Under the pieces are notes generated by a model that ran no database searches, had not been told where the DNA came from, and saw only the letters and a program-made list of their open reading frames with translations. A program made the translations under genes and the position numbers. Source: Fragilaria radians (lineage: Eukaryota; Bacillariophyta; Fragilariophyceae; Fragilariales; Fragilariaceae). From it: 38,350 nucleotides of DNA. Where the stretch lies: assembly GCA_900642245.1 (NCBI GenBank), contig CAAAJI010000001.1, forward strand, positions 1,144,125 to 1,182,474, written 5' to 3'. This document shows, one piece after another, positions 21,501 through 31,959 of this stretch. Numbering within the stretch: the stretch's first letter is position 1; each line of letters begins with the position of its first letter.

Positions 21501-23886
21501 TACCTGTTTCCATCATCCATAGTCGACCAAGCTTGGGATCCACATCTAGACCTTTACATAACTGAACCAACACCACTCCAACGGGACTAACCCTGCTAAC
21601 TGGTGCATACTGTTGAAATGGTCTGGCTTCACCTTTCGATGATACATCACACATGAATACAGTGACGAAGAGAGGATACAATTCGATCTCAAAATCAGTT
21701 CGAATTCTTGGAGAACGACTATGCACGGATGGTGGTCCATGAGATGGGACATATTTAGCGACAGTACGGTAAATTGGAGGACCCCCGTCATACCATGCGT
21801 GTAAGGCCGACCATACCATTGGAGGTATGATTTCATAATCATGCTTCCACCGTATATCAGGTTTCAACGCCAGACTGCCATCTTCCGCCAGAAGCAGTGT
21901 ATTGTTTATCTTTCCAAGATTTCTAGCACTGGTGCCAACCACACCTCTACCATCTTGAATATCATTATCGTTTCCCATGACTCGATGGACGTGAGAAACC
22001 CATCTTTTATACCACTTATCTTCAAGGATATACCATATTGTACCTCTAGGCCCTCTCCGGGCGGTTTCAGTTTGTGGATATCGACTTTTGTGTCGTCTTT
22101 GAACTTCTAGAACCAATGCTTCTTCTAATGAAGCCTTTGTTGGAGGGATCCCAAAGAATATGGAAGCTATCAACTTTAGTTCCATTAGAAGGGGTCCAAA
22201 GCGACGCTGAGAAAAGGGAAGACCTGATGGATCTTTGCAGTAATGCCATTTGCAAAAACTCTCAAAATCTAATTCATCTCCTTCAACTCCAACCGAATCA
22301 AGACAGGAATCAACTAAAGTAGAAACAGAAATCCATTCTTCCTTGGAGCTATTCGGTGGATAAATCGCCAACATCATCACTATACTTACATGAACCAATG
22401 ACTCCTCGACTGTATCCTTTTTCTCTACTGGATAGAATCGTTCATTTTTGTCGTCTTCCAAAGTCGGCCTGTCTGCTTCCAACCGATAGAATTGATGCTC
22501 AATCAAAAGTAAGATCATTTCACCAATTTGATTCCTTGTTAATGCTCGATTAACGTTGTTGCTGGATGCAAAAGTCTTGAATAAGAATCGCATAAGCGGC
22601 AATTCAGCTGTGATGTCCCCTCGTACTTTATCACCTGGTTGTCGCACAGCGTCACAACCAAATTGTAAGACATCAAAGAGAGCCCAGAATTTGGATGACG
22701 AATCGTCATCCACGCTTGGACAAGAACCTGTCTGAAATATTCGCTGAGCCAAAGAACTAGGCAGATGTCCACCATGACCCATTTCGTCATTGGGTTTTGT
22801 AATATAATTAACAAACGCATCTTGAGATATGACATGTCGTGGCTTCCTAAATGGCTTCTTTTCGTCATCATCTTGAGTTTCTCTGATAATGTCACCTTGA
22901 ACAACTCGATTCGTCTCAACGAGCGAATGGAATCGACGTTTGATTTCATATAAATTAGCCAATGAAAATGTCTCGCATAACGATTCCAAAGAACGATTCG
23001 AAGCGGAAAGAGCATCGAGGTAAGAGTTGATGGATTGAGACAAAGGTATAATAGGAATCATGTTGTCCCCTAACGTTGCAATCCAGTCAAGTAAGATGTG
23101 ATGTCTATTGCGAGAAGTTTTGGCTACTCCATTCGCAAATTGACTGGCATTAAGGGTGGGAAGTAAGGATGAACCTGGCCTATCAGGGTTTCCAGGTGCC
23201 TCATACATGATATCTAATATTTTTCTGATTGCAGTTGCTTTGTAGCAATCGTCTCCATGTACATCGCTAAGGAATCGATGCAAAGTGTCCCTAACGATCA
23301 CTCCCTTTTTCTGGAAGGAATCATAAAGGCGAAATGCCAATACTGATAACATCATTGAAGCGTAATCAGCACGACTATCTAGGCTTTCGGTTGGCGAATC
23401 GGAGCGAGCGAGGGCTTGAATTGTTTTGTACTCTCTACATATGGCAACAACTATCAAAATGTCTGGTAACAAAACAACAGGATTAGGCGCATTTGCATTA
23501 GATCCGCTTTTGCTTCCAGCGTCACTGAGGGCATAAAACCAGCAATCGTATAAACCCGAATGCCCTCCAGGTGCATTGTAAGGAGCAGCCGCACTAGGAA
23601 TCATGAATTTCAAGAATTGCTCTTTCTCGAGTCCTGCAGACCTTCTGGTCAGCTGGTTCCAATTGTTCATGATATTTTGGGGTACATCATTCTCACCAGG
23701 ATCGAAGAAAAGTGCTTTAAGAAAGATAGAAACGCTATCATTGGAAGCTGGTCGTTGCGGTGAACGAAATTGTACGAAAGATTTCAAGACTCGTGTTACA
23801 GTTTCTTTTCCCAATATGTGACAGGCTTCTGCGACTGGAAGAATTGCGGACAGATTCGACTGAATTTGTTGAGACGACGGACTCAT
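18478..23886 (-). CDS. USP32-like ubiquitin carboxyl-terminal hydrolase (three exons)
   Basis: Exons are 23886-21212, 21148-20236 and 20175-18478. The introns are 21211-21149 (63 nt, GTGAGT donor) and 20235-20176 (60 nt, GTAAGA donor), giving 1761 aa. The large N-terminal part (about 1-560) is helical and recalls the EF-hand region of USP32, but no canonical calcium loop is obvious. A DUSP domain follows at about 612-715 (IWYILEDKWYKRWV, DYEIIPPMVWSALHAWYDGG). The catalytic domain starts at GLYNMGNTCYLNSS with nucleophile Cys895; intron 1 falls inside this box. Further signatures are HDAQELLAF, a zinc-binding pair of Cys in CRSCKYESARF, YCSRCKDF, and the His box GGHYVASL (His1679) with FNDAQ (Asp1697). 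An acidic insert (about 1215-1260) interrupts the domain. All catalytic residues are present, so it should be an active cysteine deubiquitinase. DSDGRPD and NHLKRE..IIVALFTGQ are strongly USP32/USP6-like. Confidence 0.93.
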
Positions 23887-25125
23887 AGCGTCTTCCTTGT
23901 CGCTTTAATACTCAGTGATGTGCCCACTCTTTCAGAAAGGACAATGATTGCTCTTCTTTACGTTCTTGGTTATCACAGATACTGTTGCAATGACTAATCG
24001 TTTTTGCTTTTCGTACACGGACCTCAACGTACTGCAGTCTCAACGGATAGGTAGGAATTAAAAATGCAACTGACCATACCTCTGCTACTACGATTATTTA
24101 CAATACGTAGGCGACCTGTAGAAAGTTTATTTCAATCAGAGTGCGCGAGGGTTTATGTTAATCAGTTTAGTCGTTCGTCCAATTGATGTCAAATCACCAT
24201 ATTTGGAAAACACCAGTTTCCATTGGAAGAACAAACCAACGAGACTGGATGCAAAAGAATTCAAGCATACACAGCCTGATCCGACAATAGAGATGAATGC
24301 CTTTCAATTCAGCAGTTTGGGACCTCTTGAAATGATGAAGAACGGTTTTACTTACTGGGTCATTTGAATCATGAGACAAATTGAATAAGCAATTCGTAAT
24401 AAAAAATGTACATTTTCCCTCTCAAATACTCTATGTCTTGTATACTGGCAGGATATGAGTTTTCTATTTTACGTGCCACATTTAGTATCTAATGTGACTG
24501 CCCTAACAAAGCCTGTTTAGGATGTACATTTCATTCTTCACAAAATTGTTCACGGAAGAGAATCTCATGTCATTCAATACAATCTCTGTGCTAAAAGAAT
24601 TCAACAGGAAAAAGTTGAAAAGCCAAATTACACTCTCGGCAATGAAGAATTACAGAGGAAATTTAATCATATCAATCTTGATACAGAATAGTGAATTGGA
24701 AATAAATTTCCTTTTCTAAGGTATCCAATATTTAATGACAAAAAAAGATAACCATAGAGATTTCTGCTTCGTTGGTATGCCACATTACTTCCTTTGTTTC
24801 CGATTTCTTAGCCAAGATCTTTCCACCTTTGGGATTAGCCAACCCAGTGTTGTCGGCACTCATGGATTTAGTTGTTTTCATCTCTGCAACTTTTGTTGCC
24901 TACTGGGATATGATCTCTTGACTTATGCAAACGTTACGCAAGCCTCGGAATTTGACTTTGATTTTTGTGCTGTTTGTCTACAGCAACATTGGGAACAAAA
25001 ATTGCAATGGAATATAGTATATTGCGACAAATTTCCCAGCATTTATCTTCCAAGATGATTTGGTGGAGATGCAGTTGCTACCTGAATGGAACAAATTGAC
25101 CCGAAAGGCTTTTCTTTTTAAAAAT
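23887..25125. other. Intergenic upstream of the USP gene
   Basis: About 1.2 kb that should include the USP promoter. Overlapping ORFs of 60-107 codons lie on both strands (24155-24379, 24735-25058) with no recognisable domain. On the minus strand a 62-codon open run at about 24910-24725 contains ADNTGLANPKGGKILAKK. It could be more retroelement debris, but I could not place it. Confidence 0.3.
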
Positions 25126-25143
25126 ACAAGATGGCAAGAAAAA

Positions 25144-25349
25144 CGAAAAATGACCATGCTACGGTCATATCTCAGTTACCAATGACTGTAACCCAAAAAA
25201 AGGTAGGTTGGACGCACATGGAATAGTCATAGGGACTAGATGGGCAAAATATAGTGAGTATATCAAAGTCATGAGCTGCAGGATGGTGAGAAAGCCGAAA
25301 TTACCGAAAAATGACTGTTTTACGGTCATACCTCAGTCACCAATGACTG
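25144..25349 (+). repeat. Pair of 45-bp direct repeats with internal dyad
   Basis: Copies at 25144-25188 and 25305-25349 agree at 39 of 45 positions (161-bp offset). Similarity continues leftward as GATGG..AGAAA in both. The first copy holds a short inverted repeat, ATGACC...GGTCAT. They lie just beyond the truncated integrase end of the copia relic, so they may be remains of another element. Confidence 0.6.
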
Positions 25350-25364
25350 GTTCTGAATGTGTAT

Positions 25365-27745
25365 CCCCTATGTGACACTGACTTTGGATCTCAGTAACTG
25401 TCTTGGAAATTTCAGATTTGGCATTATCTGAAAATAATCCTTTCATAGCTCCAAAGCTTCAAATAAAATCGATCAAAACACTAGGGAACTTGGACTCTGT
25501 TTTCATGCCATGTACACTTGTAAACAAGGATTTCATTCCCACAAATAACTGGGCACAAGTATTTGCAAAGATAGTATCTATAGCATAATCTTCATCAAGA
25601 GGTTTCACATTTAAAGCAGGGAAACGACTCTGCAAAGGGGTAAACAACTTTCTCGAACAGCATACTGCGTGGTGACTTGGAAAGTATCACGTATAACTTC
25701 CCATGACTTCCAAGCAATATATTTTTGTAAGTTGGGCCAACCACAATTCTTCCTACGACTTTGTGTTGGGTTAACAAACACTTGCATCAACAAATTTTCA
25801 GCTTCCACACTAGCAATACCTCCATCTCCAACATAGGGACGGACACTTTAGAATTCATCATAATCCATAGCATCAGGGTCAATAGTTTCAATTGCCTTGA
25901 ACCATTCCTCATCATCATCATTATCATGTAACTCATCTGGATTCCAGTTTAATGGGGAAGTCATCTCTACATGGATTAACATATCAATTTCCTGATCAGT
26001 AGGATACTCCATTGGAAGGTACAATAATCCACCTTGATACCAATATTTGAACGCATTACCATCAGGAGTTACAATCTTCTAAGTACCACCAAAACGGCGG
26101 TCTTTACGGGACACTTCTATTCCACTGCTTTCACACTGGTCTGGACAAATGATGGATTTGCCCTTTCCATATCCAACAATGGTATGAAATACACCAATCA
26201 CTCTTTCACTAGCACTGGCAGTCAATGCAGTATGATAAGTACCAATAGCCAGATTAACCACCTCAATATTATCGGTACATCCAATCACATCTACACGTTG
26301 GGAATCAACAGATTCTCCCCATAGCCTCATAGCTTCTCCAGCTACACCATTTATTGATCCACCATAAATAATCCTCTCATCAGTTTGCATAGGAGAAACT
26401 CGGATGACACGGTTTGCATTTAGACGACGAATTGAATAACGAGTACCATCAGGATCAGTATGAACAGTTGTTGCATCCACTTGATGCTGTGATGTAGCAT
26501 AGATAGAACAAATTGTTGGGGTTGTAATAGTTGTTTGATCATCACTATTATTGTTACTTGCAGTTGCTCCAGCTCTCTCTGCAGTTGTAGTAGCATTGAT
26601 CATGGTTGGAACTCCAGATCTACTGGTACCTGCATTTCCTCCAGTTTGGCGCTGACGATGCCTATACTTTTGAAGGAAAGAAGCTCTATCAGACTTCTAT
26701 TCTTGCTTTTCTTGAGGCGTTAAAGCAAAGTACTCCTCACGAGTCAATACATCACTTGGTTTTCCTTTTCCTTGACCACCTTTACCACCACGACCTCCAG
26801 AATTCCAACCAGTTCCACAACCACTTTGTCCACTCTTGGATACCATCGTAGAATTTATCCGTTGCTTCTGTACTTCCTTGAGATCTTCAGCCTTTGTTGT
26901 CACTTCCTCCATCACACCAGCAAAAGACAATGATGACTTCAGCTGCTTAGCTGTACGTGCCATATCATTAAAAAAATCTGCATAATTGTTTACACATGCA
27001 CTTAATTGTCCACATGATCAGGAACAATAGACTGTGTAGTATCTTCCAAATCCTGATACTTCTCTTGAAAATTCTGTAGAAATTTACACGGACCTCCAGT
27101 ATACTTTGAAGAAAGCCTCATGGTTGACAATTCCATCTGGAACTCTGTCTGTAACAAACTCAGATTTCCAGCAGATGCATAATGGCTATGCAAATCCAAC
27201 ACAACATCATGGGCATTCCCATTGATTGAATGACGCTGAACAATAGTACGGGCTTGACCTGCCTTTTATAACGGTGTTAAAAAGTGACATCACATAAGCA
27301 CACTGTCTCTCAAACAAGCTGTAATCCAGTGTACCAACTGTAGGGATGACAAGATTTAGATCAAAGATACAAGAAAACACAATCAATTTGTGCTGTTGAT
27401 AACCATTGATGATGAATAAGAAAGTACTTAGTTGTCTGACCATTGAACTCAACATAAGATTCAACTCATGATCAAAATCCGTTATGTCAGCACTTGTCAC
27501 ACTAGCTGCTGTCATATTATTGCCGACAATTGCTGACAAATTTGATTTTGTTGTGAACGTAAGGCGTGGTAACGTTTCATCACAGAAAATTTCAAACTTA
27601 TTGGCACGCAGAAGCAACCAATCTTCACGGGTCATATTTCCATTTGAAAGCTGTGATGCCTTCCATTTATAATAGGACTGGATATTTTGGATCTGATTCT
27701 TCACTTTCATTGAAGCAGTCTTTGTAGCACTCTTAGCACTTACTA
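25365..27745 (-). mobile_element. Broken Ty1/copia element: gag, protease region, partial integrase
   Basis: Reading from high to low coordinates, gag-like frames come first (27710-27207, with TREDWLLLRANKFEIF; 27202-27002; 26963-26697, with a Gly/Lys-rich run and LTREEYFALTPQEK). A protease-region frame follows (26603-26079, contains DERIIYGGSINGVAG and VGYGKGKSIICPDQCES). After a stop codon the same frame continues (VTPDGNAF, LLYLPMEYPTDQEID). Then come pre-integrase and integrase pieces (25808-25459: SRFPALNVKPL, AIDTIFANT with the first catalytic Asp, FVGMKSLFTSVHGMKTES) and LFSDNAKSE near 25440-25415, which holds the second Asp. Gag-protease-integrase before RT is the copia order. The element is truncated inside integrase, has no LTRs, and carries many stops and frameshifts. 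It is the youngest-looking relic in the window. Confidence 0.85.
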
Positions 27746-28200
27746 TAGTTGGTAATCCTCAAGCAAATGACATTTTGGAAAAGGCTATTCAAGTACTTGC
27801 AAATCGGTTTCAAACTAGCCAATGTATGCATCGTCCAATAGGCAATTCTTTACAATGTCAAGACCAATTACAGACAGCTCAATTGGCATCAACAATACAG
27901 TTTGCACCATACCACATGCTTCTCAAGCCCAATTGGCCTTTGATAATGACATGACCACTCATACCACATCTGTGGTCAACTGGAATGTTACTCATCAACA
28001 TCACCAGCATCTTACCAGGCATACAAATTAATGTGAGACTTCTACTGTAAACAACCTGCCACCCTCTTGCCACTCAAGGAAAATGCGCCTGTCCTACTTC
28101 AGGTCCCTATAAATATTTCAATGTGAGTGACCTCTTTGACAATGGCCCACTGTTAACACTGAATGTGGCCAGTACGTTACTACAAGTACATGTAACATAA
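27745..28200 (+). mobile_element. Decayed Ty3/gypsy-type integrase C-terminus
   Basis: The plus-strand frame starting at about 27748 reads VGNPQANDILEKAIQVLANR, a typical gypsy integrase segment around the catalytic Glu region. The adjacent ATG frame 27822-28031 contributes TIPHASQAQLAFDNDM, corresponding to the usual ATPxQLVFGRDM. A third frame gives TSGPYKYFNV, where integrases have xSGPYxI, then a poorly conserved C-terminal strand and a stop at 28198-28200. Three frames are needed, so it is dead. It abuts the oppositely oriented copia relic on the left and ends 5 bases before the start codon of the MFS gene on the right. Confidence 0.7.
28108..28115 (+). promoter_or_regulatory. TATA-like box upstream of the MFS gene
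   Basis: TATAAATA lies 98 bases upstream of the ATG at 28206. It is a full match to a TATA consensus at a plausible distance. It falls inside the codons for GPYKYF of the integrase relic. Function is inferred from position only. Confidence 0.4.
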
Positions 28201-28205
28201 TAGCC

Positions 28206-29729
28206 ATGACACTCGTGATTGTCACAGTGATAATTTGCGTCAGCTTTGTTACTTCGTCCCTTGCGTTTACTTCATCACCCATTCTTTCAACTTTGAGAGA
28301 TGAAAAGGCTGTGTTTCCTAGAATGAAAGATTATACGAAATCGGTGCCACGTCAAAGTATTTTCTATTCGAGTATTCAAGAGGAAGACAAGGAACCGACC
28401 ATTAAATCCAATTGGATCTTGGGTCTCTGCGTACCTCTTTGGTTGGCATACGTATCAAATCAATGGAGCCGATCTTCTATTTACTACTTAGTTGACTTTT
28501 CTGAGCAGGGAAATGCCTTCCAAGCTATGAATATCGATTTAAACTTTTCGAAATCTCAATATGGAGTTCTCGCATCTGTTGCCTTTACATCACTGTTCGC
28601 AATTGCATCTCTCTTAGCTGGTATCGCATCCGATAGATACAACAGGAAAGTTTTGACAGTAGTATCGGTGGCTACTTGGGGCTTGGCTACACTTGGAACA
28701 TCGTACTCCTCTTCATATGAACAGGTAGTTGGATGGCGTATTTTAATGGGTCTATCCTGTGCATTTTCTACACCAACAGCATATACACTACTTGCTGACC
28801 GCGTTCCCTCTGATAGAGTCGCTTCCGCTACAAGTTTTTATAGCACTGGTATATCCTTGGGAGGAGCGTTGGCATCTCTATCGATATTGCTAGATACTCG
28901 AATTGGTTGGCGAAATACAGCGTTCGCCATCGCATGCTTTGCTTTTCTATCCATGACAATCAACGCTCTCCTTTTAGAGGATGATAGTAAAGATAGCAAT
29001 AAGAAAGCTGAGAAACTAAATCCATCTTCGGAAGAATCAGAGAATTCTTCTATTGAAGAATTAAAAAAAGTGCTAATGTCATCAAACAGAGTGAATTTTC
29101 TCTATCTTGCTTCTTTTTTTCGCTTTTGCTCTGGATTACTAATTGGTGTATGGTCTGCTCCTTATTTTCGTGAAATATTCCCAGACAATGCCGATGACTA
29201 TGCAGTTGCTCAGGCATTCATTACAGCAACTTGTGGAATCATTTCCAGTATCATAGGAGGATTCGCTGCAGATCGTCTGAAGCAGAGCATGGGTTCAACA
29301 ACAGATGATGATGCAATCGGAAGACAACTTTGGGTCCCTGTGGTTGGAAATCTGTTGGCAACGCCCGCATGGTATATGGCGATTCATAATGGGCAATCAT
29401 TTCCAATTGCTATGACGTGGCTTGCAATAGAGTATTTAGTTGCAGAATGCTGGTTCGGTCCAACAATTAGTGTTCTTCAATCAAGTGTCGGTTCCAAGAT
29501 TGGAGGGACTGCGCAAGGCTTATTCACAATTACTGGAGCGTTTGGAAACTTGGCGCCCGCCGTTCTCGGGTATATTTATGATCAACAACGTCTCGATAGC
29601 GCTTCTTCAAGTAACGATGAACTTACAATACTCTTAACTGCAAGTGTTTGTGGATGCTATGTGCTAAGTGCAATATTTTTTGGTGCAAGTGCCTTGAGTT
29701 CTCGTCCTGCAAAATTGAATGAATGGTGA
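28206..29729 (+). CDS. MFS transporter, Spinster-like, predicted plastid-targeted
   Basis: Single-exon protein of 507 aa. Residues 1-20 form a signal peptide ending SSLAF-TSS; a Phe right after the cleavage point is the hallmark of the ASAFAP motif in diatom plastid presequences. A basic, Ser/Thr-bearing transit-like stretch (about 22-65) follows. The body has about 12 transmembrane helices in two halves separated by a charged loop (about 260-290, DDSKDSNKKAEKLNPSSEE). MFS signatures are AGIASDRYNRK (loop 2-3), RILMGLSCAFSTPTAYTLLAD, YSTGISLGGALASL and GGFAADRLKQS. The second half ends with AQGLFTITGAFGNLAPAVLGY. In the Spinster-like group substrates include lipids and organic anions; nothing here fixes the substrate. 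Its upstream DNA is an integrase relic. Confidence 0.85.
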   Translation: MTLVIVTVIICVSFVTSSLAFTSSPILSTLRDEKAVFPRMKDYTKSVPRQSIFYSSIQEEDKEPTIKSNWILGLCVPLWLAYVSNQWSRSSIYYLVDFSEQGNAFQAMNIDLNFSKSQYGVLASVAFTSLFAIASLLAGIASDRYNRKVLTVVSVATWGLATLGTSYSSSYEQVVGWRILMGLSCAFSTPTAYTLLADRVPSDRVASATSFYSTGISLGGALASLSILLDTRIGWRNTAFAIACFAFLSMTINALLLEDDSKDSNKKAEKLNPSSEESENSSIEELKKVLMSSNRVNFLYLASFFRFCSGLLIGVWSAPYFREIFPDNADDYAVAQAFITATCGIISSIIGGFAADRLKQSMGSTTDDDAIGRQLWVPVVGNLLATPAWYMAIHNGQSFPIAMTWLAIEYLVAECWFGPTISVLQSSVGSKIGGTAQGLFTITGAFGNLAPAVLGYIYDQQRLDSASSSNDELTILLTASVCGCYVLSAIFFGASALSSRPAKLNEW

Positions 29730-30889
29730 AACTAAATTAAAAGTAAGTCTAGGGTTTTCAATTGTAATTTCCTTTTGAATGAATAATGCTGGCTCTAGCC
29801 AAATTTTAATTTTCACTGAAGTATAATATCTCACAGAAGTATTTTCTAGTTTTGCATTTTCTTTTGAAGTAAAACTACACTTGAAGAATACTTTCTACCT
29901 ACTAGCTTTTGCGTCAACACTTTCTTGAAAACGAGGGATAAGCCCCGTAATTTTCTGTGAAAAGTATGGAATAACTCGGCAGTTTGACTTTGAATTTACA
30001 ACCTAAGCAATAAAAGCATCTACCATTCCCATGAATTGTGACATCAAAAAATGGCTTCATGCATGTTTACTGGTAACGCAGCAGTTTGATTGTATTGTGG
30101 CGTAAGTTCATCTTCATTTTGAGGCGAAGTGTGCTATTTCTTGAAAGGTTTTTGTTATTCCTTGGTATTGCATACATCTCTTCATTTTGAGTCTCCCTCC
30201 AATCTGCCATTATGTTGAGAGGATACATTGAGAAGTTTTTATGGCCAATATCTGTAATTGACACCTACTTACAAATTTTACACAACGTTATCATGATTCA
30301 TAAAATTCAAATCCCAGCTAGGTATTCTATTTCTTAAACATCTATTGGAGAGGAGGAATAATCCTTTTATCATTTGCAAGCAAATCTTGAATCTTGCCCA
30401 TACCAAATCACTCATCATTATCCAAGTTTTTAAGGGAAAGAAAGAAAATGTTGTTAGTAAACAGATGTGAAAATGCATAGGAAATCATTTTTGTCATTGT
30501 TTACTTTTTCCCAGCACCTGGGAAGTCTCCATTATTGTAGACAAATTCATTTCATGGAGTTGTACGTTCAGTTTCTTATTTTGACATATTCCTAATAGTG
30601 TAACTATAAGCATTAAAGAATTGGTTTCTTTAAAACTGAATCTATCCTTATAATCAGGCAGCTTTGCTCAAAACTGAGAGTTTCCAATGTAAAAAAATTG
30701 ATTTTGCTTACTTTGGTGAATTAATCTTCAGATTCTTTATTGGAAATTGGAGATCAAAAATCTTTATTGATCTTGAATTTATCATACGTCATCATCATAG
30801 GTCAAGGAATATTACAATCAACAAATTAGTGTTGACAACTAAACACAGAATTGAATTTCAATTATGCTATAAAAAAGAAGAGATAATTC
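29730..30889. other. Intergenic, weak minus-strand coding-like runs
   Basis: This stretch separates the MFS gene from the gypsy RT relic. Minus-strand frames of 65-66 codons (30478-30278, 30264-30067) lie downstream of the RNase H relic, where gypsy integrase would be, but I see no zinc-finger or DDE landmark in them. A plus ORF of 89 codons at 30664-30933 has no domain and is probably chance. Confidence 0.3.
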
Positions 30890-31790
30890 TTCTGCCTACT
30901 CAATCTCGACATAGCCATGTCTTGGAGGTATAGGTCATCCACCACATCATGTATCTCATTCTAAGCATTCCAATGTTCTTCAAAACATTTGGAGGAAAAG
31001 AATCTTGTGGAAAGATTTGTTTGATTTTTTTAAGATGCTAACTCTGTGAAGTATAAACTGTTATACCCAGAAAGGTACACTTCTTTTCCTATCAGGTTAA
31101 ATTGCTGATTGCAACTATTGCTCAGCAACTTTCTATTGTCTTTGGACTGTGTTGAGGCTGCATAAAAAGTTACAGCTTCTTGTCCTGCATAATTACTACT
31201 TGAGATGGCAATAAGATGTGTCTGTGTGAAGATGGAATGCTATTTTAAAATTTGAGTATGATTGAATTACTTTAGCTTCAATTTGTTTCTTAAGATTACA
31301 GAGGCCTTTTAAGGGGTTGAAATAAACTCAGTGTTGATGGGCTTCTGCAAAACAATATGTCACAATAGGTATATCTTTTGATTGTGAAGTCATAATGTGT
31401 AGGATGACCTCAATGCTGTTGTGTCCTGCTTGATTGCGTTGTCTGGTAATCCAAGTAATCCAATAACCTGATACTATACTTATTCTGCCAAGAACTTAAG
31501 AATTTGACACTTTGAAGCCTTGTTATGACAATATCTGACTTCAGAAGGTTGTCCTCGAGGCTTTATTGGTTATTTTTAACAAAACATAAAAACAGTTCTA
31601 TAAATATGAAAACACTTGGACAAGGCTGGATGTGATATTTTGAAAACCATAGGAAAATTGTTCTTCAAAGGCATATTTATTCTACAAGAATCTTATGGCA
31701 TAAGGATATCTTTTGAATACACATTTCCTCTAATAGTCAATACTGATATATCTTAATGGTAATGACACTACAATTATGTGCTATGATGAG
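30890..31790 (-). mobile_element. Decayed Ty3/gypsy reverse transcriptase and RNase H
   Basis: No long ORF exists here, yet minus-strand frames give gypsy landmarks in the right order. RGNVYSKDILMP (about 31740-31700) sits where the PWGxYxYxxLPMG segment belongs. QGFKVSNS (about 31525-31500) sits where AGFKVNxxKS belongs. SGYWIT..TRQRNQ (about 31470-31430) and IEVILHIMTSQSKDI (about 31420-31375) match LGYWITRxGIxP and the thumb. In RNase H, FHLHTDTS (about 31240-31215), AVTFYAAST, QSKDNRKLLSN (about 31150-31119) and LYFTELAS (about 31057-31033) correspond to HTDAS, AFYSRKL, AQxNYTTxExELLS and HKNLTFxxLAS. Every segment is broken by stops or shifts. It is old; no LTRs were recognised. Confidence 0.65.
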
Positions 31791-31959
31791 ATTAGTAGAA
31801 TTAAAGCTTGACTTCCCAAATTTGCTTAATCCGTTTCTCATTCATTTTTCCCCCGGTGTGATAACAACTAATATGCATGTAAAATGTATGAATGCTTTCT
31901 TTTTTTGCATTAAAGCACTGTGACTCTATCAAGAAGTGAAATTTGGTGTGCCATCAGCA

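Noticed and set aside
21546..21842. 98-codon minus ORF within USP exon 1
   Set aside because: Shadow frame of the DUSP-containing exon.
22539..23015. 158-codon minus ORF within the USP gene
   Set aside because: It is a different frame of exon 1 of the deubiquitinase. The exon's own frame is open for 892 codons and has the domain matches.
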